Assembly (NCBI GenBank): GCA_024233575.1
Contig: JACKPN010000003.1
Span: 124,001-188,000 of the forward strand
DNA: 64,000 nt
Direction: 5' to 3'
Origin: Chlamydiales bacterium
GTDB taxonomy: Bacteria; Chlamydiota; Chlamydiia; Chlamydiales; Criblamydiaceae
The position numbers were made by a program, and so were the translations under genes. Positions 1 through 9,391 of the stretch are shown here, one piece after another. The notes under the pieces were generated by a model. It was given only the letters and a program-made list of their open reading frames with translations. It ran no database searches and was not told the origin of the DNA. Each line of letters opens with the position of its first letter. The first letter of the stretch is position 1.

Positions 1-918
1 AACAGATCTCTCATTAAATTCTTTTGGTGACAATACTAGTTCCTTGAGATTTACTGTTTCAGAAAGGTGGTCGTTGATTTTTATAACTTTATCAAGATCT
101 CGTTTCGCTGCTTCAGCTAAGATGTCGCTATTCGCCCATTCATCAATAATATCAAGAGCCCATTTTCCCTCTTCAGGGTTAATCTTTAACTTGGACTGCG
201 TATCAGCTGTGTATATAAAGTTTACAGCTAATATGTACCAATCGCTTCTTTTCACCAGCTCTTTGAGGAAAATTTCTCTCTTGCTTTGATCGCAACTTTG
301 ATAAAAATCAACTACGTGATTAGCTAGAATAACCCCTGAAAAAGGCTTTTTAGAAAGTGTTGGAAATACGGATTTTTCAAGAAGTTGTTTAAAACTCTCT
401 AAATTAAACCTGTTTATAATTTTGTCCATTTTTTTAAGAACATCAGATGCGTATTTACCTTGTTTTGACTCCTCCAATGATACCCGAGCATCTTTTTGAA
501 TAGCCCAGGTTATCGTGTCAAAATGTGACTCAAAAATCTTATTTTCAATTTGATATAAAGCTCTTTCCGTCTTAATTTTTCGATAACTATCTTTAACTTT
601 TTGAAGCAACGTAACGGGTGTTGCATGACTTGGAATAGCCTCCGAAAGTTCAAATAACTTGTCTAATACTAAAATAACTCTATCTGCTTTGGCATCCTTA
701 AGCGTTTCTATGTTTTCTAGAACTTCTTTTGAAAAAGTTTGAAAATTGGGGTTTAATGTTTCTTTTATTTCTTTAAACCTTTTTTGAGCAGCTTCAGTCG
801 TTAACCCGGTAATTTCTTTAACTTTTTCCTCTAATGAAAAATTTGGTTCCCATCCTGCCTCAATTAGGAGCTTTTCGTATTCTGTGAATTGGTAATTTCC
901 TATCTTTAAAACATTCAT
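1..918 (-). CDS. hypothetical protein, 3' end cut off by window edge
   Basis: An open frame of 306 codons starts at ATG 918-916 and runs without a stop through base 1, so the C-terminus lies outside the window. A good ribosome binding site (AAGGGG) sits about 7 bases upstream of the start. The protein is hydrophilic, Lys/Glu-rich and probably mostly alpha-helical, starting MNVLKIGNYQFTEYEKL; I see no signal peptide or membrane segment. The gene is AT-rich relative to the housekeeping genes further right and is separated from its neighbour by a dispersed repeat, which suggests accessory DNA. I do not recognise the family and assign no function. Confidence 0.75.
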   Translation of the reverse strand, partial: MNVLKIGNYQFTEYEKLLIEAGWEPNFSLEEKVKEITGLTTEAAQKRFKEIKETLNPNFQTFSKEVLENIETLKDAKADRVILVLDKLFELSEAIPSHATPVTLLQKVKDSYRKIKTERALYQIENKIFESHFDTITWAIQKDARVSLEESKQGKYASDVLKKMDKIINRFNLESFKQLLEKSVFPTLSKKPFSGVILANHVVDFYQSCDQSKREIFLKELVKRSDWYILAVNFIYTADTQSKLKINPEEGKWALDIIDEWANSDILAEAAKRDLDKVIKINDHLSETVNLKELVLSPKEFNERSV

Positions 919-1043
919 AATTACACCCCTTATAATAGATAATTATAACTGTAACAATTAATTATTTCATTAATCTAACTTTGTTAGATATTTTTATTGT
1001 TAAAGAATAATTAAAGAGGTGCCTTAATCGAAAAATTCAAACG

Positions 1044-1210
1044 TTAGAGGTATTCTCTGATTTAAAGAATTGTCAGATTGGGAACAAATTTTACCTGGGA
1101 AAGAGAACCTTGAGGAGTGACATAGCTGATAAACTAGACCGACGAAAGATGTTTTTTCCCAGGTGAAATTTATCTTAAGATGACCGTTCAGTAATTCAAA
1201 GACTGTCTCT
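1044..1210 (+). repeat. 167-bp dispersed direct repeat, copy 1
   Basis: This block recurs at 38764-38930 in the same orientation, at exactly the same length and with only scattered substitutions. It contains a near-perfect 17-bp inverted repeat (1086-1102 against 1155-1171, one G-U mismatch; core ACCTGGGAAA/TTTCCCAGGT) around a ~52-base loop, so RNA or single-stranded DNA could fold into a long hairpin. In copy 2 the right arm has decayed. No coding potential was seen. A MITE, an IS remnant or a repeated structured RNA are all possible. The rest of the 919-1364 intergenic region shows nothing else I can name. Confidence 0.85.
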
Positions 1211-1364
1211 TAGAATGGCTCTAAATATTGACTTATCAATAGGATTCAAAATATGGTATGTACAATGTGCTTTAGGATTTTCCTCAATCCTCTTGTTTAA
1301 CAGGGCTAGGGCGGCAGCGTAAACTACCTCCTTTCCTGCATTAAAAATCCCTCTTGCGAACAAT

Positions 1365-2522
1365 ATGAGCTACCTAAGACTTTTACTCATTTTTATCACT
1401 TCTTGCTGTTGGGCGAACGATACCCATATCAGCGGAGACTACACTTGGGATCTCCAAGGCAACCCCGTTGGTGGAGAAAAACAAGGATTTGCGCAGGCGG
1501 GATGCCTAACACTCCTAGCAACAGTCGACCTTGACCACTATTGCCATCTGAAAGATACATCCTTCGTGATTTCCGGAATTTATCGTTCAGGAATTAACCT
1601 GTCGAGCGTCTATATTAACAATGTGATGTGGGCATCACAAATTTTTGGAGGAGAAACGTGGTGGCTTTGCAAACTCTACCTCCAAAAAGAGTTCTGCAAT
1701 AAGCGATTGACATTGCAAGTAGGACGTCTAAACATGGGCGAACTTTTTGCTTACAGCCCACTCTACGACTTCTACGTCAACAGCGGTATCAACGACTTCA
1801 TCTTCAACCTCTCTGAAAATGTCTTTTTTCATGACACTCCTTATGCAACATGGGGCGCTTACCTTCTGGCAAACCTCACACCACAACATAGCGTGAGCTT
1901 AGGGGCATTCAATGCTAATGAAAATGTCGCAAAAAATTCCTCCCATGGATGTAATTTTCAATTCACCAGCACCCAAGGCCTCGCCTGGTTTTCACAGTAT
2001 ACCTTCCAACCGCCCAAAAGTTACCTGCCAGGTCATTATAGCGTCGGCACCTACTACTACACGGGGGTTTTTGGGAAGTTACAAGGGGGCAATGTACGTG
2101 GAAATTGGGGCTGGTACTTAATGGCAGATCAAACAATTTACAAAATAGACGATGACCGTAAAATTACCCCCTTTGTAAATTTCTGCTATGCACCTATCGC
2201 CTACAACCAGATGCCCTATTTTACTTGTGCCGGAATCGTTTTTGAGGGCCCTTTTGCCCAGCGGCCTAAAGACTTCGGCGCGATCGGTTTCGGCTACGGA
2301 AGTTTCAGTTCGGCACTTCGTGCAGTTCAACGCATGGGAATATCGCCGGAATTTGGAAACCTCCCCCAAAACTTTGAAGCGATGATCGAAATTACCTACG
2401 CCTTTCAAGTGAACAAATGCTTTGTTCTCCAGCCTGACATCCAATACATCATTGAACCTAATGGTTATAAAGATATCGAAAATGCTTTGGTCTTAGGGGT
2501 GCAGCTGGACGCAACTTTTTAG
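1365..2522 (+). CDS. OprB-family carbohydrate-type porin (AaxA-like outer-membrane porin)
   Basis: A 385-residue protein with an N-terminal signal peptide (hydrophobic residues 4-16, probable cleavage after Ala17) and a body of alternating aromatic/polar strands ending in Phe, the usual terminal residue for outer-membrane beta-barrels. Composition and length fit OprB-type porins. In Chlamydia the arginine porin AaxA belongs to this family and is encoded beside an arginine decarboxylase and an antiporter. Here the convergent neighbours, ending 14 bp downstream, are an antiporter and an arginine-type decarboxylase, so a role in importing arginine across the outer membrane is a reasonable inference, not proof. 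The start is weakly supported because no clear Shine-Dalgarno sequence precedes ATG 1365. It could instead be a general sugar or anion porin. Confidence 0.75.
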   Translation: MSYLRLLLIFITSCCWANDTHISGDYTWDLQGNPVGGEKQGFAQAGCLTLLATVDLDHYCHLKDTSFVISGIYRSGINLSSVYINNVMWASQIFGGETWWLCKLYLQKEFCNKRLTLQVGRLNMGELFAYSPLYDFYVNSGINDFIFNLSENVFFHDTPYATWGAYLLANLTPQHSVSLGAFNANENVAKNSSHGCNFQFTSTQGLAWFSQYTFQPPKSYLPGHYSVGTYYYTGVFGKLQGGNVRGNWGWYLMADQTIYKIDDDRKITPFVNFCYAPIAYNQMPYFTCAGIVFEGPFAQRPKDFGAIGFGYGSFSSALRAVQRMGISPEFGNLPQNFEAMIEITYAFQVNKCFVLQPDIQYIIEPNGYKDIENALVLGVQLDATF

Positions 2523-2535
2523 AGATGCCACTCTA

Positions 2536-3933
2536 CTAAACTCTCTCTCTGTCTTTTCTCCAAACAAGAAATAGAGGAATACTCACAAACACGACAACAC
2601 CCACTAATAAAAATGCTACGTAAAGCACCATGGAAGCTGTACCGTCTGCACGAACTGCCGGAGGGGGAATAAATCCAAAAGCAATGCAGAATAATGAACT
2701 CAAAAATGCGATGCCGGATACAAGCCAAATCCCCAAATTTCCTCCCGGAATTTTATACTCTCTAACAACATCGGGCTGGCTGTAGCGCAGCTTAATCGCT
2801 GCCGCAAACATCAAAAGATACATGACAAGATAGAGCTGGGCAGCGAGAGCGCTCATAATCCAAAATGCACTGCTAATCGTAGGCATAAACAAAACAACTA
2901 GAGAAAGAACGGAAGAAATCACAGCCTGAACAATTAACGATCCTGTCGGCATATGATAGTTGTTTTGCTTCTTCATATACTGCGGAAGGTAGCCCTCTTT
3001 AGCGACCTCTAAAATACCTTTTGAAGGCCCTAGCATCCAGGTGACCACCATCGCTAAAGCGCCATAAGCAAGAAGCAAAGAGACTACAGGAGTCAACCAT
3101 GAAAGGTTATGAGCTTCAAAAAGCAAAGCAAATGCCTGACATACGCCCGCACTTAAACTTAAATCCTTCTGAGGAACAACAATAGATATGGAAAGCGAAC
3201 CTACAACAGACAAGAATATAATAATCACACAAGCAATAAAGATCGCTCTCGGGAAATTTTTGGCAGGATTATCGACGTCCGTAACGTGAACAGCAGACAT
3301 TTCCATCCCTGCAATCGCCATTAACATCCCGGCAAGCAGCATCAATTGATTCAGATTGCTAAAATCAGGAATCAAAGCTTCCAAGCTAAAAGCGATCGCT
3401 AAAGGAGCTCCTGAAAAAACATAAATGACGCCAAGGATAATAATTAAAATCCCTGGAATAATCGTTCCAGTGATCACACCGGAAGAGCTCAAGAAAGCCG
3501 AAAGCTTCATCCCGTAGAAATTTAACAATGTGGCCGTCCAAAGTCCCGCCCAAATGATGGCGAGCACAAACCACTTGTTATTTGCCAATTCGGGGTTAAA
3601 CACATAAGCCAGCGCAGAGGCCACAAACGCTAGAACAGCAGGAAACCAAGGCAGATTTTCCACCCACTGCATAAATATCGCCACAAAACCCCACTTAGGT
3701 CCAAAGGCTTCTTTTACCCAAAGGAATACTCCCCCTTTTTGAGGCCACCCGGACGCAAGCTCAGCAGACACCAACGATGATGGGATAAAAAAGCAAAGCG
3801 ATGACAGGGTTAGGTAAAAAATTAAACTGTAGCCATATTCCGCCATGGCGGGCAGATTGCGCAGCGAGAGCACTGCCGCAACGTTGATCATTGCGAGTGT
3901 AAAAACACTAAGCTTATGTCGTGAATTACTCAA
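2536..3933 (-). CDS. GadC-like amino acid antiporter (APC superfamily)
   Basis: A 465-residue inner-membrane transporter with about 12 hydrophobic segments. Several stretches resemble E. coli GadC (glutamate/GABA antiporter): GGVFLWVKEAFGPKWGF (residues 67-83), the VFSGAPLAI region, the SAGVCQAF and GPSKGILEVA segments, and the late IPGG motif. GadC has 511 residues; this protein ends soon after the last membrane helix and lacks the extra C-terminal plug that closes GadC at neutral pH. Its start codon directly follows the stop of the upstream decarboxylase gene, so the two are almost certainly co-transcribed. The likely role is exchange of the amino acid substrate for its decarboxylated amine (arginine/agmatine if the neighbour is truly AdiA-like). 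Substrate specificity cannot be read from the sequence. Confidence 0.85.
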   Translation of the reverse strand: MSNSRHKLSVFTLAMINVAAVLSLRNLPAMAEYGYSLIFYLTLSSLCFFIPSSLVSAELASGWPQKGGVFLWVKEAFGPKWGFVAIFMQWVENLPWFPAVLAFVASALAYVFNPELANNKWFVLAIIWAGLWTATLLNFYGMKLSAFLSSSGVITGTIIPGILIIILGVIYVFSGAPLAIAFSLEALIPDFSNLNQLMLLAGMLMAIAGMEMSAVHVTDVDNPAKNFPRAIFIACVIIIFLSVVGSLSISIVVPQKDLSLSAGVCQAFALLFEAHNLSWLTPVVSLLLAYGALAMVVTWMLGPSKGILEVAKEGYLPQYMKKQNNYHMPTGSLIVQAVISSVLSLVVLFMPTISSAFWIMSALAAQLYLVMYLLMFAAAIKLRYSQPDVVREYKIPGGNLGIWLVSGIAFLSSLFCIAFGFIPPPAVRADGTASMVLYVAFLLVGVVVFVSIPLFLVWRKDRERV

Positions 3934-6240
3934 TTATGAACCTTTTTTAATGCATAGCGTTCTGAAATATTTCTTTCCTTCTTTCGATACGCGCTCCACA
4001 CCATGAATATCGCTTTCATAACCTGGGAAGACGTTTTCAAAATCTTGACGCAACCTGAGGTAGTCAAAGATAGAACGCGCTTTTTCATTCATCGCTTCGC
4101 CGCCCATCATAATTGGTATTCCCGGCGGATAGGGAACAACCATCACAGCAGGAACACGTCCCATCATATCGTTAAGCTCCACATACTCAACATTTTTTCG
4201 AACGACTTCATGATACGCTTCCGAGGGTTTCATCACCTGGTCGGGTATCACCTCAAAAGCCTCCTGCATCTTCGACAATAAACAATGCTCCCGAATATAT
4301 TTGTGCATGGCATCGGAATGGTCTTTCAGTCCGACGCCTTCATATCTTTCGGGGTATGCCTGTATCAATTCAGGGAAAACTTCAGATAAGAGTGCATTTT
4401 GGTCATAAAGCCTCTTGAATTCAAACAACTCGGAAAGCAGGGTTCCCTGCTTCGCTTCGGTCGTTCCTAAAGAGTTGAGCAGCAAGAACGAGTAATAATC
4501 TGTCTTTTCGCAAACAATCCCTCGATCAATCAAAAAGTTTGAAACGATCGAGGCAGGAATTCCGAAAGAATCCATGTTGCCGCCTTCATCGATACCCGGC
4601 GACGTAAGCGTTAACTTGATCGGATCCAGCATGACATAGTCCGATTCAATGTCATCAAAGCCGTGCCAGTTATTCTCTTTAGAAAAAACCCAAACTTCTT
4701 GTGTCTCTGCCAAAAAGTCGATGTCTGCATCTTCAAAGGGTATGTATTTACGCCCATGCTTGACTTTTTCAGGCTGCCACATCCCGAAAAACCAGTCATT
4801 TTCGGCTGCGCACTCTTTCTTTGTCCTGACGATTTTCTGACGAAAAGCTATAGCTTCTTTAATGATGTCGTCAAACATAATCTGGCCGTTGTCTTCCATC
4901 ATCCGAGTGGCAACATCGAGAGAGGCTATCATGCTATATTGCGGAGATGTAGAACCGTGCATCATGTATGATTCATTAAATTCGTCCGGAACAATGCTGA
5001 CCTGCCCACCGTTTTTGATATGAATCATGGAGGCTTGTGAGAATGCTGTTAAAAGCTTATGCGTGGACTGTGAGCAAAAAATGGGGGGATGGACTTCCTT
5101 TTTACTTCCCGGAGCCATGCCATAATGGTTTTTGTAGAGGGGATGAAAATGCGCATAAGCATACCACGCTTCATCGAAATGAAGGTTCTCAACGCTTTTC
5201 TGCAACTGTTCTTTAATATTGATGACATTATAGCAGATTCCGTCATAGGTGGAGTTGGTAAGCGCCGACATTTTGCAACGATCTTTTTTAAGCTCATCAG
5301 GAATAAGCTGATTGGCTTGAATTTTTTGTTGAATCGTTTCCGGAGAAAATTCAGAGAGAGAAACAGGGCCGATAATTCCTCTTTTATTCCTACGCGGTAT
5401 CATATAAATGGGATAGGCATCTGTAATAACCATAGCGTAATTCAATGACTTGTGACAGTTGCGATCAACAAAAGCGATGTCATCTTTAAGCACTTGGCTT
5501 CTCCAAATGACCTGATTGGCATTGGAGGTTCCATTAAGGATATAATAGCTCAGATCTGCCCCAAAAACTTTAGCGGAATTTTTTTCTGCGTCTCCAGTAA
5601 CGCCGCTATGGTCCAAAAGAGATCCAAGCTCGGGAACAGATACTGAAAGATCGGATCGAAGAGTATTTTCTCCAAAAAACTTATAGAAGGCTGCTCCAGC
5701 CGGACTGCGTAAAAATCCCGTTCCTCCCATATGTCCGGGAGTATGCCAGGCGTACTTGAATTCGCTGACATAGTGAACAAGTTCTCCGAAAAAGGGCGGA
5801 TAGATCTCCCGTATGTATTCTCTAACGTGCTGTTTAATGCGCCCGGCAAGGAAAGGTATCGTATCCGCTGTTTTATAAAGGCAGCCGTTCACATCTTTAA
5901 AAGCTTCAACCGGGATGTTGCTGATCTCTTGACGCCCTGTTAGCAATAGAATCGGAATTTTTTGAAATCTTTTCCTCATGCGCCGCACAAGCTCTAAGGC
6001 TGTCATTTTTTCTTCGGGCGTCTCCTCGGGAATGTCCCAGTCAACGACAACGCAACCCATATCCGATCTGGAGCGGTAGATTTCATAACCATCTTCGTAT
6101 GAGAAAGATGGAATCACATCACAATGCTGATTGGCAATAAGTTCTTCACGAAGTTCCCTCAAGCGAAACCCTTCATCACTTACTTCATTGAATTGGGCAG
6201 ATATGATCAGTATGGGCCACTCAATGGTATTTGATTTCAC
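3934..6240 (-). CDS. adiA: biodegradative arginine decarboxylase, PLP-dependent (AdiA-like)
   Basis: A 768-residue class-I Orn/Lys/Arg decarboxylase. Residues 1-135 form the response-regulator-like wing domain. The PLP fold follows, with the cofactor-binding His-Lys pair in STHK (residues 392-395, Lys395 the expected Schiff-base lysine) and the DEAW motif at 356-359. Recalled E. coli AdiA (756 residues) matches along the length, including HTPGHMGGTGF-type, LHFDEAWY and FPGYES segments, better than LdcC/CadA (about 715) or SpeF. The reaction is probably arginine to agmatine plus CO2, consuming a proton. It is the first gene of a two-gene operon with the antiporter, in the spirit of AdiA-AdiC acid resistance. 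Chlamydiaceae use an unrelated pyruvoyl enzyme (AaxB) for this step, so this is a non-homologous replacement if the function holds. Ornithine or lysine specificity remains possible. Confidence 0.88.
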   Translation of the reverse strand: MKSNTIEWPILIISAQFNEVSDEGFRLRELREELIANQHCDVIPSFSYEDGYEIYRSRSDMGCVVVDWDIPEETPEEKMTALELVRRMRKRFQKIPILLLTGRQEISNIPVEAFKDVNGCLYKTADTIPFLAGRIKQHVREYIREIYPPFFGELVHYVSEFKYAWHTPGHMGGTGFLRSPAGAAFYKFFGENTLRSDLSVSVPELGSLLDHSGVTGDAEKNSAKVFGADLSYYILNGTSNANQVIWRSQVLKDDIAFVDRNCHKSLNYAMVITDAYPIYMIPRRNKRGIIGPVSLSEFSPETIQQKIQANQLIPDELKKDRCKMSALTNSTYDGICYNVINIKEQLQKSVENLHFDEAWYAYAHFHPLYKNHYGMAPGSKKEVHPPIFCSQSTHKLLTAFSQASMIHIKNGGQVSIVPDEFNESYMMHGSTSPQYSMIASLDVATRMMEDNGQIMFDDIIKEAIAFRQKIVRTKKECAAENDWFFGMWQPEKVKHGRKYIPFEDADIDFLAETQEVWVFSKENNWHGFDDIESDYVMLDPIKLTLTSPGIDEGGNMDSFGIPASIVSNFLIDRGIVCEKTDYYSFLLLNSLGTTEAKQGTLLSELFEFKRLYDQNALLSEVFPELIQAYPERYEGVGLKDHSDAMHKYIREHCLLSKMQEAFEVIPDQVMKPSEAYHEVVRKNVEYVELNDMMGRVPAVMVVPYPPGIPIMMGGEAMNEKARSIFDYLRLRQDFENVFPGYESDIHGVERVSKEGKKYFRTLCIKKGS

Positions 6241-6850
6241 AAACTCGCCTTCCCTCTTAAATTAGCAAATACCCCTTATATATCGCCTTACCTCTCAAGA
6301 GTCAATAATTCATCAATTATTGTTTGAATTGTAATTGGACATAAACATTGTTCGTTTATGAATTCATTGTGATTATTAAAAAACTATCTATAGTAAATTG
6401 TTATAGTTAAAAACACCAATCTTTCTTTTTACTAATACAATTGATAGCTGGTTTCCAATGCCTTGAGACAAAATTTAAATCCTTATTAAAGCTTTGATGT
6501 CTACATCAATAGATTTTGAATTTGTCTTCTCAGAAAAAGAAATCGAGATCCTGCCAATATGATGATACCCTTGGCAAAAATCAACTATTTTTCAAGATAG
6601 GACAGGAACGCAAAACGTAAAATACTTTTTCTCGATCCAGTAAAAAGACCCTCTATAAAGACCCTCTATAAAGATAGAAACCTTTTGGGTTAAAATATCA
6701 AATTCCATATAACTTTCCATGGCGTACTCCTTATCTGGATTGTGGAGGTCATTCAACTTCCATTTCAGGAGCCAGCTTTTTTAGCGATTACATTATGTTC
6801 ATTAGTCGCGTGAAAAATTATACCCTTAATAAGTTGAGAATGGAGACAAC
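6241..6850. other. 610-bp AT-rich divergent intergenic region with short tandem repeat
   Basis: This region lies between the divergently transcribed adiA and the kinase-like gene and should hold both promoters. A perfect 13-bp tandem duplication (AAAGACCCTCTAT, 6644-6656 and 6657-6669) is visible. No open frame with convincing composition was found on either strand. Confidence 0.6.
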
Positions 6851-9157
6851 ATGTCATTTCTAACAAGATTACATAGAGAAAGATACCAACCATGCTTACA
6901 AGATACCGTGAGTACTCTAAACAGCATGCGCCCCTATACTGCACAGCACCTCGACGAAGAAGACATTGCTGACCTAAAAGAGAAATACGGCAATGAAATT
7001 GTAGACGCTGCTATCACTGATACAACATCTGTCATCGCTAGAACTTTCATCCAGAATCATAAACAACAAATCAAAGTCACAATAAACGCCAGAGTGCAAA
7101 AGTCGTCGAAACAAGAAGTAGAATGTGAACAAAAAAATGTCGTGAACAAGGTATCCGAATGTTTTTACGTCAGAAGCGAAGAGTCATTAAAGCGCATTGA
7201 AAAGGATGTCCAAGCGGAATTTAAGAAATCAAACCCTGAAATTCTTTTTGAAGATGAACAACCAGTAAAGGTTATCATCAACGAAATCCATGAATATTTT
7301 GATCGTATCAATGCCGTTGCGGAAATCGCAAGAAAACACTCTTCTGATGTCTCATCTAATCAAAACAACTACGATGCTGCCAAAGAATTCGCTGAAAATG
7401 AATGGCCGTTCTTAGGATCATACATTATTGGTCGCAGCACGATCACAGATGCGGTGGCTTTAGAACAAGAGGTAGAGTCGCGTGTACTTCTGGAGAATGT
7501 AATAAAAGAGATCGATCATAAAGACAAAATACTCTTGAGACTGATCTTAAAAAGTCATCCCGACAAGATTGAAGACCATCAAGAGCTAAAAAAGCTATTG
7601 ATTGAGCATCCTCGTGAGATCAGTCTCGGTGGCAGCATTAACACAGTATCCCGAAAAAAAACGAAACTCAATAAGGACGTAGATGCTGTTGGATTGAGCT
7701 TGGGAGAAGAGATCCGCGAAATACACCACCTGCTTCAAACATCTCGTCTCGCCATATTATCCACAACATTCTTGAATCCTAGAAAAAGCGATGTCTACAA
7801 CAGAAACCCTCTCTACACCGCCGGTACAGGTAATGACCGTATCATCATGAAAGTCATTGAAAATGGGGATTTCTATAAAAATGAGATCGCTGCCAGCGAG
7901 ATGAGCGAGCTTTCCGGTTTCACCGAGATTACTCTTCCCACAAAGCGAGGATCCTTTAACGCTGCTAATTATAATAACGAAGGTGATATCGAAAGAAAAA
8001 GTCTGGGAGTTAAACAGAAAACAGGAACTCTTCTTGAGACGCCAAAAAAGAAAAAGCACGCTCGCCGTCTCTCTAACCCTGATAAAGTCTTAATGCAAGG
8101 ATATTTATCAAACATTTCAGGGGTCCAACTGCACCTGGATGTAACCAAAAAATTGGGACTGGAAATGCAAAAACGGCAAGGTGGGCTTTTTTCCCTGAGG
8201 TTCACGCCACCAGCAGATTATTCCAGAGAGGTAGAGGCGTTTTTCCAAATAGAATCTCGCTCTTTCCAACTTAATACCATAAACAGCTTTATTTTAGGTG
8301 ACAGAGATGCGAACCCTGGTAATTTTCTGATCGCAAAAGAAGGAAAACGCCTTATTGGAATCGATCACGAGGATATCATGCCTAAAAGCAATACAAGCAT
8401 CGATCCCATGATGCCTGTTGCTGTGAAGTCAACAACAGATATCAGAACAGGGGAAACGAACGTGAAAGATACTATCAATTGCAAAATGAATAACGTCTGC
8501 CCCATTCATAACTGGCTGATTGGCCTTCCACAAGCGATTGAACCCTTTACTAAAGAGGTGATCAACCATGTTCTCGATAATCTGTCAAGAGAACGCCTCG
8601 AAGAGTATCACAGCAATAGAAAAACTCTCTTTAGTAAGGATCAAGTGCAAGCACAGCTTGAGCGTGTTGATCTTGTGCTCGGACTCTTCAAACAAGAGAA
8701 AGAAAAAGAAGAAGTTTCGCTGACACCTCGCGACCTCTATTTAAAAGTTGTTGCCGAGCACCCTACATATAAACTTCTATCAAAAGAGATGGGCTTAGCT
8801 CCCTACTTTGTGTTCATGTTCCTTGGAAAGGTCCCTGCAAACGTTAATAGCCCTGACGTTCAAAGACTAAGTAAAAGAATGGCTCGCCATGTGGCTAAAG
8901 CAATTTGTAAACAGGTAGTAACGATTGCAATCAAAAAGAAAATCGAAGTTACAATTCCAAGAAAATACATCGAAGATCCAAACTTTGCTGCAGCAAATAT
9001 CTCAACAAGCCTAAAGCAAACACAAGAACTGCAGACATGGATGGAAGGCGATAACGACTTGCGCAGGTTACTTTGGGGTGAAAAGAAACCTGTTCCTGAA
9101 GAAGAACAAGAGTCAGAATCTCCACAACGGCTTAATCGCTTTGATTTCCTTTTCTAA
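6851..9157 (+). CDS. putative effector with PI3/PI4-kinase-like catalytic motifs
   Basis: A 768-residue cytoplasmic-type protein starting at ATG 6851 behind a GGAGA ribosome binding site. Residues 1-300 are charged and helical. A kinase-like N-lobe appears at about 324-350: a Gly-rich turn (GTGNDR), the strand IIMKV with candidate ATP-binding Lys334, and a following helix with Glu345. The catalytic loop GDRDANPGN lies at 483-491 and a metal-binding IDHE at 504-507. This GDRxxNxGN...IDHxxxxP pattern is characteristic of phosphatidylinositol 3/4-kinases and related bacterial effector kinases, and differs from HRD...DFG protein kinases. The C-terminal 250 residues are helical without a recognised domain. 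A lipid- or protein-kinase effector delivered to the host is inferred. There is no signal peptide. HipA-like or APH-like assignments seem less likely. Confidence 0.6.
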   Translation: MSFLTRLHRERYQPCLQDTVSTLNSMRPYTAQHLDEEDIADLKEKYGNEIVDAAITDTTSVIARTFIQNHKQQIKVTINARVQKSSKQEVECEQKNVVNKVSECFYVRSEESLKRIEKDVQAEFKKSNPEILFEDEQPVKVIINEIHEYFDRINAVAEIARKHSSDVSSNQNNYDAAKEFAENEWPFLGSYIIGRSTITDAVALEQEVESRVLLENVIKEIDHKDKILLRLILKSHPDKIEDHQELKKLLIEHPREISLGGSINTVSRKKTKLNKDVDAVGLSLGEEIREIHHLLQTSRLAILSTTFLNPRKSDVYNRNPLYTAGTGNDRIIMKVIENGDFYKNEIAASEMSELSGFTEITLPTKRGSFNAANYNNEGDIERKSLGVKQKTGTLLETPKKKKHARRLSNPDKVLMQGYLSNISGVQLHLDVTKKLGLEMQKRQGGLFSLRFTPPADYSREVEAFFQIESRSFQLNTINSFILGDRDANPGNFLIAKEGKRLIGIDHEDIMPKSNTSIDPMMPVAVKSTTDIRTGETNVKDTINCKMNNVCPIHNWLIGLPQAIEPFTKEVINHVLDNLSRERLEEYHSNRKTLFSKDQVQAQLERVDLVLGLFKQEKEKEEVSLTPRDLYLKVVAEHPTYKLLSKEMGLAPYFVFMFLGKVPANVNSPDVQRLSKRMARHVAKAICKQVVTIAIKKKIEVTIPRKYIEDPNFAAANISTSLKQTQELQTWMEGDNDLRRLLWGEKKPVPEEEQESESPQRLNRFDFLF

Positions 9158-9388
9158 ACATCGTTCCTATGCAACGGCCGCTAATGCGGCCTTGCTCTTA
9201 CTGGAGAAGATATCGTCGAACTATGTCTCTCTTGCCCAAAGCTTCGCGTTCTTAAGATTTACGGTTCCACATCCGATATTACGGGGCTTTCAAAAGAGAT
9301 GAGTGGTCGGATTCGCCCCTCTCTTTCTCACCTAAAGTCTTTATCACTAAAACCCTTATTTGGGGAGAGGTTCTCTTATGAAGGGTAA
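9158..9388 (+). pseudogene. leucine-rich-repeat gene remnant
   Basis: Immediately after the stop of the kinase-like gene, and in the same frame, translation continues with one more stop (TAA 9182-9184) into a 67-codon stretch ending at TAA 9386-9388. Segments such as LTGEDIVELCLSCPKLRVL and SLSHLKSLSL have the spacing of cysteine-containing (AMN1/F-box type) leucine-rich repeats. No start codon or ribosome binding site is associated with it. It looks like the 3' end of a decayed LRR gene, or less likely a former C-terminal extension of the preceding protein. Confidence 0.45.
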
Positions 9389-9391
9389 ATC

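Noticed and set aside
9078..9302. 74-codon frame overlapping the kinase-like gene end
   Set aside because: Wrong frame relative to the LRR-like sequence and no ribosome binding site.
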